From positions 1 through 64,000 of the forward strand of contig CAYVFU010000013.1 in the NCBI GenBank assembly GCA_964450495.1: a DNA stretch of 64,000 bases. The letters run 5' to 3'. This DNA comes from CALFUK01 sp964450495 (GTDB lineage Bacteria; Bacteroidota; Bacteroidia; Chitinophagales; Saprospiraceae). The position numbers and the translations under genes are program-made. The notes under the pieces are model-generated. The model did no database searches. It saw nothing but the letters and a program-made list of their open reading frames with translations, and was not told where the DNA came from. This document shows, in pieces, positions 43,415 through 53,150 of the stretch (positions are counted from its first letter, which is position 1; every line of letters begins with the position of its first letter).

Positions 43415-44794
43415 ATGACACTGATTAAATCAATATCGGGAATTAGAGGGACCATCGGAGGGCCAGTAAGTGAGAACCTTACACCGATAGATATAGTAGA
43501 ATGTACTTCTGGATACGCAAGTTTTTTACAAGCTACAGGAAACAATAAGACGAAAGTAGTTGTAGGTAGAGATGGACGTATATCAGGTGAACTCGTATCA
43601 GGTCTTGTCTGTCAGTCACTTCAAATGATGGGATTTGATGTGGTAGACCTAGGTCTTTCTACAACACCAACTGTAGAAATAGCGGTACCCATAGAAGAAG
43701 CCGCTGGCGGCATCATCATTACTGCAAGCCACAATGGCAAAGAATGGAACGCGCTCAAATTTCTCAATGATAAAGGTGAGTTCATTTCACATGAAGATGG
43801 GAATCAGATATTGGCTTTTATAAAAGAAAAAAATATTGAAGCTGCACCAGTAATGGAATTGGGTAAATACATACAGAATAATGACTACATCGACATACAC
43901 ATAGATCAAATTCTTGCTTTACCATATTTATCCATAAATAATATAAGGGCAAAAAAATTCACTGTCGTTGTGGACTGTATCAATTCAACTGGTGCTTTGA
44001 TTTTGCCTAAATTACTAGAGAGACTTGGTGCTACTGTCATCACCATTAATGATGATGTGTCAGGAGAATTTGCGCACAATCCAGAGCCATTGCCTAAACA
44101 CATGACTCAACTCTGTGCTGAAGTAAAATCGAATAATGCAGACTTAGGTATTTGTGTGGATCCAGATGTCGATAGACTAGCTTTCGTAGATGAAAATGGA
44201 GAGGCCTTTGGTGAAGAGTATACCTTAGTGGCTGTAGCAGATTTCATCCTATCGAAAGAACCTGGAAATACTGTATCTAATTTATCATCTACTCGAGCAC
44301 TTTCAGACGTGACATCCAGGTACGGTAAAAACTATATAGCTTCAGCTGTTGGCGAAGTAAATGTGGTCAATGCGATGAAGAAAAACAATGCGGTGATAGG
44401 AGGAGAAGGCAATGGAGGTGTCATCTTACCTGAACTACATTATGGAAGAGATGCTGTTGCTGGCGTTGCCTTAATGCTGGCATTATTGGCTGAACGAGAC
44501 CTACGTTTGAGTGAATTAAAATCAAGCTATCCTGAATATCACATCATAAAACAAAAAATACAATTGACTCCATCAATTGACATAGAAAAAATATTAGCCA
44601 CTGCCAAGACCGCATTTACACAAGAAAAATTAAATGATATTGATGGTCTTAAGGTGGATTTTGAAAATGGATGGGTACATTTACGAAAGTCGAATACTGA
44701 GCCAATAATACGTGTATATGCAGAAGCTGCATCTGAGGAAATCGCTCATAAAAATATAGAGTTAGTTAAATCAAGTTTTAATCATTTGATATGA
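43415..44794 (+). CDS. glmM: Phosphoglucosamine mutase or related phosphohexomutase
   Basis: Alpha-D-phosphohexomutase, 459 residues. The phosphoserine is Ser105 in IITASHNGKEWNALKF, the metal loop is DPDVDRLAF near residue 249, the sugar-binding loop is GGEGNGGVILPE near 329, and the phosphate loop RKSNTEPIIRVYAE lies near 431. GlmM converts glucosamine 6-phosphate to glucosamine 1-phosphate for cell-wall and LPS precursors; the Bacteroidota branch has this length and motif form. The Pro that usually follows SHN is Gly here. A phosphomannomutase role cannot be excluded. It overlaps the cysteine desulfurase gene by 4 nt. Confidence 0.88.
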   Translation: MTLIKSISGIRGTIGGPVSENLTPIDIVECTSGYASFLQATGNNKTKVVVGRDGRISGELVSGLVCQSLQMMGFDVVDLGLSTTPTVEIAVPIEEAAGGIIITASHNGKEWNALKFLNDKGEFISHEDGNQILAFIKEKNIEAAPVMELGKYIQNNDYIDIHIDQILALPYLSINNIRAKKFTVVVDCINSTGALILPKLLERLGATVITINDDVSGEFAHNPEPLPKHMTQLCAEVKSNNADLGICVDPDVDRLAFVDENGEAFGEEYTLVAVADFILSKEPGNTVSNLSSTRALSDVTSRYGKNYIASAVGEVNVVNAMKKNNAVIGGEGNGGVILPELHYGRDAVAGVALMLALLAERDLRLSELKSSYPEYHIIKQKIQLTPSIDIEKILATAKTAFTQEKLNDIDGLKVDFENGWVHLRKSNTEPIIRVYAEAASEEIAHKNIELVKSSFNHLI

Positions 44795-45909
44795 GAGTTT
44801 ATTTTGATAATGCGGCAACAACTCCACTTGACCCTTTAGTTTTAGACCACATGCTTCCTATCATGAAGGAGCATCATGGCAATCCATCGTCAATTCACCA
44901 ACATGGCAGAATTGTCCGCTCCTATATTGAAGAATCTAGAAAGACAATTGCCCATCATTTGAAGGCAAGTATTGCGGAGATATTCTTTACTTCCTCAGCA
45001 ACTGAAGCAAACAATCTAGCTATACAGGCTGCTGTACGTGATCTAAAAGTGAAGACAATAATCACCTCTCCAACTGAACATGATTGTGTATTAAACAGCA
45101 CCAATTATGTGTGTGAATGCAATGACATTCAAGTACACCATTTATCCGTCGACGACAAAGGACACATTCAACTAGAAGAATTAGAAAAAAAGATTCAGGA
45201 TGCAGAAGGCCCAGTACTTGTGTCTATCATGCATGCAAATAATGAAATAGGGACTATAGCAGATACGGCTAGCATTTCAGAACTTTGCGAAAAGAATGAG
45301 GCCTATTTTCATTGTGATACAGTCCAAACATTAGGTAAATATCATATTGATGTATCCACACAACGCTTTTCGTTTTTAAGTGGCTCTGGACATAAATTTT
45401 ATGGACCAAAAGGTATAGGATTTATTTATGTGAACAGTGACAACATCATTAAGCCAATGATACACGGAGGTTCTCAGGAGCGAAACATGAGAGCTGGTAC
45501 AGAAAATACTTATGGCATAGCAGGTGTAGGAAAAGCCCTTGATTTAAGTGTACAAGATATGGATGCAAGGGCAGAAACTGTTTCGGCAATTAGACAAACA
45601 TTCATGCAAAAATTGAAAGGGCTTAATGACTCTATAAAGATCATAAGTCCGGAAGACGGGCATAGACACATCCTTGCAGTAGGATTTCCCAAATCATCCA
45701 AAACAGACTTATTGAAATTCAATTTGGATATAGCTGGAATAAGTGCTTCATCTGGAAGCGCATGCAGCTCTGGTGTAGAAAGTTCCTCTCATGTAATGAC
45801 GGCAATTGGTTTAGCCAATGACTACAATCCTGTACGTTTTTCATTCTCACATTTAAATACAATAGAAGAAGTTGATTATACTGTTGAAAAGCTAAAATCA
45901 ATGATATAA
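44791..45909 (+). CDS. Cysteine desulfurase (NifS/IscS-like)
   Basis: PLP enzyme (fold type I) that removes sulfur from cysteine as a persulfide for Fe-S clusters or thionucleosides. Start MRVYFDNAATTPLDP is canonical. The PLP lysine is Lys202 in SGHKFYGPKG and the persulfide Cys is Cys325 in SGSACSSGVES, on the long mobile loop of the IscS/NifS group. The histidine stacking on PLP lies in SPTEHDCVLN near residue 97. The length of 372 residues is normal. It is coupled to glmM by a 4-nt overlap and to ribD by a 3-nt gap. The link with the fdx-iscX unit, 5 kb away, is functional, not positional. Confidence 0.93.
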   Translation: MRVYFDNAATTPLDPLVLDHMLPIMKEHHGNPSSIHQHGRIVRSYIEESRKTIAHHLKASIAEIFFTSSATEANNLAIQAAVRDLKVKTIITSPTEHDCVLNSTNYVCECNDIQVHHLSVDDKGHIQLEELEKKIQDAEGPVLVSIMHANNEIGTIADTASISELCEKNEAYFHCDTVQTLGKYHIDVSTQRFSFLSGSGHKFYGPKGIGFIYVNSDNIIKPMIHGGSQERNMRAGTENTYGIAGVGKALDLSVQDMDARAETVSAIRQTFMQKLKGLNDSIKIISPEDGHRHILAVGFPKSSKTDLLKFNLDIAGISASSGSACSSGVESSSHVMTAIGLANDYNPVRFSFSHLNTIEEVDYTVEKLKSMI

Positions 45910-45912
45910 AGC

Positions 45913-46950
45913 ATGGCTAATTCTGCACATGACATTTTCATAAAGAGATGTATTGAGCTAGGAAAAAGAGGAGGCAAATATGTGAAGAGCAATCCTCACG
46001 TAGGGTCTGTGATTGTTTTTAATAATAAAATTATAGGCGAAGGTTGGCATAAAACATATGGTGAAGCCCATGCAGAAGTCAATGCAATTGCATCAGTAAG
46101 TGAAAGTGACAAACATCTGATAAAAGACTCTATCCTCTATGTCAGCCTCGAACCGTGTAATCATACTGGAAAAACTGGCCCTTGTTCAGAAGTCATCTTG
46201 ACAAATGGAATCAAGCATGTTGTAGTGTCTTGCATAGATCCAACTATCGGTGGAGACAGCTTGACTTACCTTGAGTCGAAAGGTGTGAAAATTACGCAAG
46301 GTATTTGTGCATCAGAAGGTCAGCATTTACTTTGCGCATTCAATACACATAAAGCTCATAATCGACCATACATCATCCTAAAATATGCTCAATCTTCAGA
46401 CTTCTTTATAGGCCAGAAAGAAAAGCAGATATGGATCAGCAACGCCTTTACGAAAAGACTGACACACAAATGGAGATCAGAGTGCGATGGTATTCTAATT
46501 GGCGTTAATACACTCAATACAGATGATCCATTCTTGTCAACCAGGCTCTATCCCGGAGAAAGTCCAAGACCAATTATAGTCGATCCGACATTTAGAGGGA
46601 GTAAATCAAGTCATTTGTATAGTAAATCTGCTGTAAAGTCAATCGTTGTCACAGCACAACCAATAGAGTCAGACACACTTGATATTCTCATTTTTGATTT
46701 TGCAAACAACAGTCTCAAAGAGTTAACACAAGCCTTGTACACTGACTATGGAATATGTAGATTAATGATAGAAGGTGGTGCCAATACCTTAAAGCAATTT
46801 ATCGATGAAAACGTCTGGGATGAATGTCGACAAATCACAAATCAGAAACGTCTTTCTTCAGGCATAAAAGCTCCATTTTTAAAGGGGAAAAGAGGAAAAA
46901 AACTGATAATTGATACGGATACCATCCAATACATATACAATGAAGTCTGA
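45913..46950 (+). CDS. ribD: Bifunctional riboflavin deaminase/reductase RibD
   Basis: Carries the second and third steps of riboflavin synthesis: deamination of the pyrimidine and reduction of the ribose side chain. The N-terminal deaminase has zinc ligands His53, Cys82 and Cys91 and the catalytic Glu55 (HAEVNAI and EPCNHTGKTGPC). The reductase domain (about 150-345) has the CDGILIGVNTLNTDDPFLSTR segment and ends with a shortened C-terminus. Length 345 residues. It is the last gene of the glmM-cysteine desulfurase-ribD unit. No riboflavin (FMN) switch is visible upstream. Confidence 0.94.
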   Translation: MANSAHDIFIKRCIELGKRGGKYVKSNPHVGSVIVFNNKIIGEGWHKTYGEAHAEVNAIASVSESDKHLIKDSILYVSLEPCNHTGKTGPCSEVILTNGIKHVVVSCIDPTIGGDSLTYLESKGVKITQGICASEGQHLLCAFNTHKAHNRPYIILKYAQSSDFFIGQKEKQIWISNAFTKRLTHKWRSECDGILIGVNTLNTDDPFLSTRLYPGESPRPIIVDPTFRGSKSSHLYSKSAVKSIVVTAQPIESDTLDILIFDFANNSLKELTQALYTDYGICRLMIEGGANTLKQFIDENVWDECRQITNQKRLSSGIKAPFLKGKRGKKLIIDTDTIQYIYNEV

Positions 46951-47061
46951 TAGATAGTTAATAAACGTTAAAGTTGATTTAAACCAATTGCTTAATCGAG
47001 CAAAAACAGGCTTTATGTTGTTCTTTTATATATGAAATTGTCCCTTTCCAATAGAGGATAT

Positions 47062-47631
47062 ATGAAGAAGTTGATTAATATTTCTAACCTCCTGCGCCAA
47101 TTGCCAGTAATGATATTCATTTTGGCAAGCTCACTGAGCTATGCACAAGTCGAATGGATAACGATCGAAGATGCTCAGAAAAGAATGGAATCAGAACCTC
47201 GCAAGATATTCGTTGACGTTATGACAGACTGGTGTGTGTGGTGTAAGAAAATGGACAAAAGCACCTTCCAAAAGAAAGAAATTGCTGATTACTTAAATGC
47301 AAATTTCTATCCAGTAAAGTTTGATGCAGAGCAAAAAGAAGACATTGTCTTTAACGATCAGCTGTATCAGTATGTCAAAATGGGTAAAAAAGGATATCAC
47401 GAATTCGCATACTCAATCCTCAAAGGTATGTTGAGTTATCCTTCTATTGTTTTCATAGACGAGAATCTTGAGGTCATCCAGCCAATTGAAGGATATAGAG
47501 GACCAAAAGAATTCTCCATGATCATCTCCTATTTCGCTGGTGAATACTACAAATCAGTGCCTTGGAAAAGTTACAGCCAAAGTCAGGACGCTCAAGATGT
47601 GCTTGATTATTCTCGGGTTGTAAAGCATTAG
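47062..47631 (+). CDS. Secreted thioredoxin-fold protein
   Basis: Periplasmic thioredoxin-like protein. From the chosen start at 47062 (MKKLINIS) the signal peptide ends at LASSLSYAQ; the upstream Met at 47032 adds ten residues that do not resemble a signal start. The redox motif is CVWC at residues 58-61 in TDWCVWCKK, and the cis-Pro is in LSYPSIVFIDE. The domain differs from TrxA by a longer middle segment (about 80-110). It probably reduces or isomerises disulfides of envelope proteins, or belongs to the DUF255-type group. It stands alone, followed by a tandem repeat and the assembly gap. Confidence 0.8.
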   Translation: MKKLINISNLLRQLPVMIFILASSLSYAQVEWITIEDAQKRMESEPRKIFVDVMTDWCVWCKKMDKSTFQKKEIADYLNANFYPVKFDAEQKEDIVFNDQLYQYVKMGKKGYHEFAYSILKGMLSYPSIVFIDENLEVIQPIEGYRGPKEFSMIISYFAGEYYKSVPWKSYSQSQDAQDVLDYSRVVKH

Positions 47632-47650
47632 GGTTTTTATTAGTCTAAGC

Positions 47651-47743
47651 AAGATTTCTTCTTAGATGGATTGGATTTGCAAGATTTTACGATCAGTATC
47701 TGAACAGGATTCTTAAGATGGATAGGATATCAGATTTTACCGA
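47651..47743. repeat. Two-unit intergenic repeat next to the assembly gap
   Basis: AGATGGATTGGATTTGCAAGATTTTAC (from 47664) and AGATGGATAGGATATCAGATTTTAC (from 47716) are similar, 52 bp apart, separated by GATCAGTATCTGAACAGGATTCTTA. The block ends a few bases before 100 N. The unit resembles short intergenic repeats that occur in many copies in Saprospiria-like genomes (from memory), which would explain the break. Confidence 0.6.
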
Positions 47744-47747
47744 GATT

Positions 47748-47847
47748 NNNNNNNNNNNNNNNNNNNNNNNNNNNNNNNNNNNNNNNNNNNNNNNNNNNNN
47801 NNNNNNNNNNNNNNNNNNNNNNNNNNNNNNNNNNNNNNNNNNNNNNN
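47748..47847. other. Assembly gap of 100 N
   Basis: Exactly 100 unknown bases, the conventional length for a scaffold gap of unknown size. It lies between a tandem repeat and the 3' end of the HerA-like ATPase gene, so the true spacing between the thioredoxin-fold gene and that gene is unknown and may hold other repeat units or genes. Confidence 0.97.
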
Positions 47848-49442
47848 TAAAAGAACTTTCTACGTCGAGTTTTTACACCGGCTGCTCTTAATCCAAATCC
47901 AATAGCTGCATTCAGTAAACCCTTTCCTACTTCTTTCCCTACTTTACCCATCGCATCTGACTTTTCATCAGACTGTTTTTCTTCTTCTTTGGCTTTTTGC
48001 TGTGCTACTTTCTCCTGCTCCTTTTGGATCTTTTCTCGTTCTGCTTGCTCCTTCGCTTCATTTTCTTTGGCTTCGTAGGCTGCTTTTTTAGCCTGTAATT
48101 TTTCAGCTGCACTTTCTGGGTCTTCATCTTGAGCATACTTACCAATAAGACCTGAAGTGTCTTCGCTGATAAACATATTCATCTCACTATCTTCTAAAAT
48201 ACCCATTCTAGATTTTGGTGCTCGTAGGTATGTATGTGCTAGTGGTGTGGGATTTCCTTTTTCACTAAGTGCTGTTACGAAGGCTTCACCAATACCAAGT
48301 TCTGTCATCAACTGTTCCACATCATAAAAGTCCGTTTCTGGATAATTTTGTGCTGCTGCTTTTATGGCTTTACGATCTTTTGCTGTAAAGGCTCTAAGCG
48401 CATGCTGAATTTTTAAACCCAATTGACCCAATACATCATCATCAATATCTGCAGGGTTCTGAGTGATAAAGAAGATGCCCACCCCTTTTGACCTGATTAA
48501 TCTTACCATCACTTCTAATTGTTCTGCTAGGACCTTAGGTGTGTCATCAGAAAAAATCAAATGAGCTTCATCAATAAACATAACAAACTTCGGTTGTTCG
48601 AGATCTCCTTCTTCCGGTAACTCCTCATAGATTTCTGCCAACAATTGAAGCATGAATGTCGAAAAGAATTTAGGCTTTGTTTGCAGATCAGTCACTCTCA
48701 TAATGTTGATTACACCCTTGCCTCCTCTTGTTTTCATCAAGTCATGAATCTCAAATGATGGCTCTCCAAAAAATCGTTCTGCGCCTTGTTCTTCCAATGC
48801 TGCAATTTGTCTGAGAATGACACCAATTGAACTTGCAGATATTTTACCATATTCTTTTTCTATTTCTGCAGCACCTTCATCTGTCATGGCAAATTTAAGT
48901 GCCTCCTTCACATCATTGAAGTCTAATAATTGCAAGTCATTGTCTGTACAATATTTAAATATGACACTAAAGATTCCCGTCTGAGTATCATTAAGTCCAA
49001 GTATTTTAGAAAATAATACTGGTCCAAATTCATGAACAGTAGCTCTTAATCTCACGCCTGGTTCATCAGAAATTGTTAGAAATTCTACAGGAGATGATCC
49101 AGGTGCAAATGCTTCAATGCCTATTTTTTCATGTCTCTGTGATAATTTTTCATTTGCTTCACCTTCTACAGCCACACCACTCAAATCACCTTTTATATCG
49201 ACCAACATAGATGGCACACCAAGCTTTGACAATTGCTCTGCTATAATCTGAACTGTCTTTGTTTTACCTGTTCCGGTAGCACCTGCTATCAATCCATGTC
49301 TGTTAAACATCTTTACTGGTAGATTTACAATACTACCGGTCTGAACTTCTCCTTCGAGCATAGCTGCTCCAAGCTGTATGACTTTACCGTCAAAAGTATA
49401 CCCTTGTTCTATGTGTTGTTTGAATGTATCTGACTGACTCAT
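47847..49442 (-). CDS. HerA-like ATPase of the DUF853/YjgR family
   Basis: P-loop ATPase related to HerA and bacterial FtsK-type helicases; YjgR function is not established. Walker A GATGTGKT is at residues 54-61 and the Walker B FVMFIDEAHLIFSD near 288. The C-terminal 110 residues hold a Lys/Glu-rich coiled-coil (KEEEKQSDEKSD and neighbours). The coding sequence reaches codon 532 (TAN) at the edge of the gap: TAN is a stop if the first N is A or G, which would give 531 residues, close to family length. If not, the gene continues into the gap. It has its own upstream region divergent from nothing near; the nuclease gene follows upstream with a 100-bp gap. Confidence 0.88.
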
Positions 49443-49542
49443 ATCTGATTTTGTTTAATATTTGTTAAGACGAAAATAATCAAGGGAAGTATCTTATCAA
49501 GGCAAAATAGTTTTTTACTTTCTAATCATAATTAATTATTGA

Positions 49543-50475
49543 CTACTCATGATTCCATTTTTCTACCCTTAGTCGGTACCGCTTATTGTCAAATTTCCAT
49601 TTATTGATATTATAGCTACTCTCAAATCGTTGTTCTTGCGCATCATCAAAGCCTTGGAAAAAATCGATGCCTGTTTCCCGTTCTAGGTCATCTATGGACA
49701 TCGCATAAGTTTCTAATCTGTCTTCCAATCGATCATGTGGAATATTGAATGCAATACCATCATTGCCATCAAGCAATATTTTATAAAACGACTTTGGAAC
49801 ACCAATTTTATTATTGCCAATTTGCTCCGAGATACCTTCCATAATTGGTCCACTCACTACGTATAGACTGCCTTTGTCGTATGCCCAATCTCTGACTGTT
49901 TCTTCTAGTTCTTTCCAGATACCATTATTGAAAGGGCGAATCTGAGGAGCCATATTACTCATATAAAAACACTCTTTCATGGCTGTCTCATTGAATGCCA
50001 TATCTCCTGCGGGAGCAAGATGACCTCTCGTATATCCTGAATGTGTATAATCACTATGCTTTGCAGATCTGCTTTTCACCTTAGGATCCGAGTTAAACCT
50101 TTTTGCTCTTTTTACATTTTTAGCTTGGAGACTTTCTCTAGTTAGTTCATAAGCAACCCATTCCGGAATTTCATTCTTTTCATTGTAGGATAACGAATAA
50201 TATTGGTGTTTCACAAGTTGATTTTTACCTGTGACACTTGGCAAATAACTATCATCAGTGGATGTAAACGAAGGAGTATAATCACTTACAGACTGTGTGT
50301 TCGAGCCTTCATAGGCTGCCGAGTGAGAAGACCCTGAGCTGTTTATAAAATCGTCAATGAATGAATATCCGCCAAAAATTGCAACGATTAGAAGGACAGT
50401 AAAACTTACCATTCTAGTCATAAAAGAGTTACCAGCTCTCTTCTGTTTGGTGTGATTTTGCCTAAACTTTGCCAT
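49543..50475 (-). CDS. DNA/RNA non-specific endonuclease, membrane-anchored
   Basis: Nuclease of the NucA/EndoG beta-beta-alpha-metal family. The catalytic His152 lies in YTRGHLAPAGDM, and the metal Asn174 in SNMAPQIRPFN follows at the expected distance. One N-terminal helix (SFTVLLIVAIFGGYSFI, about 24-40) anchors it in the membrane with the enzyme outside. A Ser/Thr-rich linker (about 45-80) follows. The length of 310 residues is normal for the anchored form. It lies divergent from the outer-membrane barrel gene, sharing only 76 bp between the two chosen starts. Its role may be nutrient nucleic-acid use or self-DNA turnover. Confidence 0.9.
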   Translation of the reverse strand: MAKFRQNHTKQKRAGNSFMTRMVSFTVLLIVAIFGGYSFIDDFINSSGSSHSAAYEGSNTQSVSDYTPSFTSTDDSYLPSVTGKNQLVKHQYYSLSYNEKNEIPEWVAYELTRESLQAKNVKRAKRFNSDPKVKSRSAKHSDYTHSGYTRGHLAPAGDMAFNETAMKECFYMSNMAPQIRPFNNGIWKELEETVRDWAYDKGSLYVVSGPIMEGISEQIGNNKIGVPKSFYKILLDGNDGIAFNIPHDRLEDRLETYAMSIDDLERETGIDFFQGFDDAQEQRFESSYNINKWKFDNKRYRLRVEKWNHE

Positions 50476-50551
50476 GAAATACTTGATTCAATTAATGTAT
50501 AAACACTGTTTTGACGTAATTTTCTTAATTAGTATTGCATATATTCGTTTT

Positions 50552-51364
50552 GTGATAAAAAAACTAACATTCTTATTCTGTCTTTTCGCTTTGTCACAAG
50601 GGTTTGCTCAGCTCCCCTCTTCTATTTTCCTTCCGACTCATTCATTGAGTAAGGGTGCTGTCATATCGACTAGTCAAGGACCTGGATCGGTATTTTTGAA
50701 TCATGCTGGGCTAACAGAAATTAACTCGCTAAGTGTTTCACTATCCTCGGAACAGCGATTTGGTCTTTCTGAATTAAACAGTATAAATTTTAGTGCTGCA
50801 AAACGAATTGATGAGCGAAGTGTCATTGCATTCGGCATTGGATCTTATGGGCTCGATGATTTAAAACAACAATTGTTGATGATCTCTTATGCTCGAAGTC
50901 TCAGTCCAAATTTTGATCTGTCTGTAGCGTTTGATCTTGGTCGTATCGATGCCAAAGAATTTGGAAATACAAATCAATTTTCTGTAGAAATTGGTGCTCA
51001 ATACAACATTAGCAAAAGCATTAATCTTGGCCTTATTGTAAAAAATCCTGTCTCTTCAACTATCAATAATTCAATAAATACTGGGGCATTGATAGCATTG
51101 GGTGCTGAGTTTAATCTCGATAAAAAGGTGTCTCTGTATACTGATGTTCTACGCACTGATTGGGACCAATGGGATTTGAGAAGTGGACTATCTTATGATT
51201 TACACGAAAGACTTCAATTTAATCTGGGATTCTCAACTGGAAGAAATACAGTAAATTTTGGGTTTAGAATTAACTTGAAAGATAGTTTTATGTTGGATGT
51301 TGCTGTGTCAAGGCATCGGACTTTAGGGCTTACTCCTTCTGTAGGGCTGGTTTATGAAAAATAA
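50552..51364 (+). CDS. Outer-membrane beta-barrel protein, PorV-like
   Basis: Predicted outer-membrane barrel of about 270 residues after a signal peptide (IKKLTFLFCLFALSQGFAQ). I use the GTG at 50552 because it directly begins that signal; the frame is open upstream to 50474, but that part has no signal character and overlaps the divergent nuclease start. Alternating hydrophobic strands end with VGLVYEK, a typical barrel C-terminus. The sequence resembles PorV/FadL-type type IX accessory barrels only weakly, so the precise family is unknown. No neighbour suggests a partner. Confidence 0.65.
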   Translation: MIKKLTFLFCLFALSQGFAQLPSSIFLPTHSLSKGAVISTSQGPGSVFLNHAGLTEINSLSVSLSSEQRFGLSELNSINFSAAKRIDERSVIAFGIGSYGLDDLKQQLLMISYARSLSPNFDLSVAFDLGRIDAKEFGNTNQFSVEIGAQYNISKSINLGLIVKNPVSSTINNSINTGALIALGAEFNLDKKVSLYTDVLRTDWDQWDLRSGLSYDLHERLQFNLGFSTGRNTVNFGFRINLKDSFMLDVAVSRHRTLGLTPSVGLVYEK

Positions 51365-51475
51365 CCACCCAATAAAAATCTTTTTTTGAATGTTATTTAA
51401 ACCATGACCCATTGGAGGCGGAATGTAATCGGATAGTTTGCAAAGAGAATTAAAGTTATTCGAATTAATACCTTC

Positions 51476-52552
51476 TTATTTTTTGCCCTGTTTTACTTCC
51501 CACGCATGGACCAACTTAACAACCTTACTGTAATTAATCAGTCCTCCTTTCACACCATGCGTTTTCAAATAATTATGGTAAAACACATCACGTATTGCTG
51601 GAAAGACATCTGGGTATCTCATGGCATACTCTCTTATCTCTGACAAATCTGTTTTTACAAACAAAGGTAAATTCCCGTAAAGGGCTCGATAAGCATCATC
51701 ATCTAATGCACCTCTCAGGTTTGACAATACATAGCGTAAATAGCCTATCCAACCTGAATATTGTATAAATGGATCATCATTATTCACGCAGCCTAACCAG
51801 CCAAGAAAATTACATGTGCCTTCATCTGTAAAGCCATAACCGTGTCCCATTTCATGAGACATAGTGAAAGGCCAAGTCATTGGATGCAAACCTGGATCTA
51901 TATGACCTTCAAAGACAAATGGCCAATATACGCCTGCTGTACTAATTCTGAGCAAAGCACCTTGAGGCTGAAGTCGTCTAATACGCACCCGACCATTAGT
52001 GTGATAAGACAACTGGTCTAACTGGTTTGTCAAACTCTTACGACAACTGGTTTCAAATCGAGAAGGGTCATTCAAAATCGATTGCACTTCTGTCTGTTTA
52101 TCAAATGTTGAATGTAATTCTACCAATGCAGCAACGCTAGACTCGTATTGTTGCATCAAGTCTGTGGTATCCATTTTAGAATAATCTAAACCAATTGTGG
52201 ATTCAATAGATTGTCTATTGTAATTAAATCCCCAAAACCAATAGAAGCATAGGACGAGTACAGACAAGACATTTATTAGAAGTAGAAATGGACTTTTCAA
52301 GCGTCCAATCCCCCTTTTATTAGTATTCAGGAAGGATCTTATGATTTTATACAAAAAGAATAAAATGATTAATACAAAGACATACATCATGGGAATTGGT
52401 AGAAAGCCAAATGTATAGTCATATATCGACCTAAATACTTGATACAAACCTCCGTAGTAGTACTTTTCTACAATGGCAGATTCTCTACCTAAGACTCGAC
52501 TGAGTACAATGGTAAATAAGGCTAAACCAAACAAATAAAAAGTTCTTTTCAT
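51476..52552 (-). CDS. DUF3810 zinc-metallopeptidase-like membrane protein
   Basis: Member of DUF3810, confined mainly to Bacteroidota. Three membrane helices occupy residues 1-110. The zinc motif is HEMGH (His233, Glu234, His237) with the third ligand probably Glu244 in TDEGTCNF, the gluzincin-like arrangement. A WPFTMSHEMGHGYG block identifies the family. The soluble domain faces the periplasm or the cytosol (not resolved). Length 358 residues. No substrate is known. It stands alone, convergent with the barrel gene and divergent from trxA. Confidence 0.85.
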   Translation of the reverse strand: MKRTFYLFGLALFTIVLSRVLGRESAIVEKYYYGGLYQVFRSIYDYTFGFLPIPMMYVFVLIILFFLYKIIRSFLNTNKRGIGRLKSPFLLLINVLSVLVLCFYWFWGFNYNRQSIESTIGLDYSKMDTTDLMQQYESSVAALVELHSTFDKQTEVQSILNDPSRFETSCRKSLTNQLDQLSYHTNGRVRIRRLQPQGALLRISTAGVYWPFVFEGHIDPGLHPMTWPFTMSHEMGHGYGFTDEGTCNFLGWLGCVNNDDPFIQYSGWIGYLRYVLSNLRGALDDDAYRALYGNLPLFVKTDLSEIREYAMRYPDVFPAIRDVFYHNYLKTHGVKGGLINYSKVVKLVHAWEVKQGKK

Positions 52553-52688
52553 ATAATTCTGTTAATAATACCAACAATCTAAGCCTTTCGGCGTTAGAAA
52601 AGTGAATTAAATCTTAACTCTAAATATTGTTTGAAACTAAATTAGAGTTATTGTGTTAATTAATTATAACGATTAAAACGCATACAAA

Positions 52689-53012
52689 ATGGCATTTGAA
52701 TTTACAGACACAAATTTTAAAGAAACCGCTCTCGATAACGGCAACGTAGCAGTTGTTGACTTTTGGGCAGAATGGTGTGGTCCTTGTCGCTTAATTGGGC
52801 CAATCATTGAAGATCTTGCGAAAGATTATGATGGTAAAGCGCTTATTGGAAAAGTCAATGTTGACGAAAATCCAGAAACTTCTATGAAGTATAGCGTAAG
52901 AAGCATACCAACTATTCTCTTCATTAAAGACGGAGAAGTTGTTGACAAACATGTGGGTACAGCTACAAAAGCAGCACTACAAGGTAAACTTGACGCTATT
53001 CTACAGAATTAG
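52689..53012 (+). CDS. trxA: Thioredoxin
   Basis: Cytosolic thioredoxin, 107 residues. The active site is WCGPC with Cys30 and Cys33, and the cis-Pro follows in RSIPTILF. All core features are intact. It supplies electrons to ribonucleotide reductase, methionine sulfoxide reductase and peroxidases. It is monocistronic, ended by a clear terminator at 53037. Confidence 0.97.
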   Translation: MAFEFTDTNFKETALDNGNVAVVDFWAEWCGPCRLIGPIIEDLAKDYDGKALIGKVNVDENPETSMKYSVRSIPTILFIKDGEVVDKHVGTATKAALQGKLDAILQN

Positions 53013-53036
53013 AATATAAAAAACTTAAAATAAACT

Positions 53037-53074
53037 AAGCCTTTGTTCAATATTTGGACAAGGGCTTTTGTTTT
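53037..53074 (+). terminator. Intrinsic terminator after trxA
   Basis: A 14-bp stem (AAGCCTTTGTTCAA / TTGGACAAGGGCTT, with two G-T wobble pairs) around a TAT loop is followed by TTGTTTT, 25 bp after the trxA stop. Confidence 0.85.
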
Positions 53075-53150
53075 ATATGGGTATTTGCGACTATTGTAAT
53101 ATTAAGAGAATAGATTACATTCTCATCAAACTGAATCTTATTTTTGATCA

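Noticed and set aside
53140..53150. TATTTTTG just before the DUF58 start, similar to a -7 box
   Set aside because: It would place the transcript start at the ATG, and no TTG lies at the right distance.
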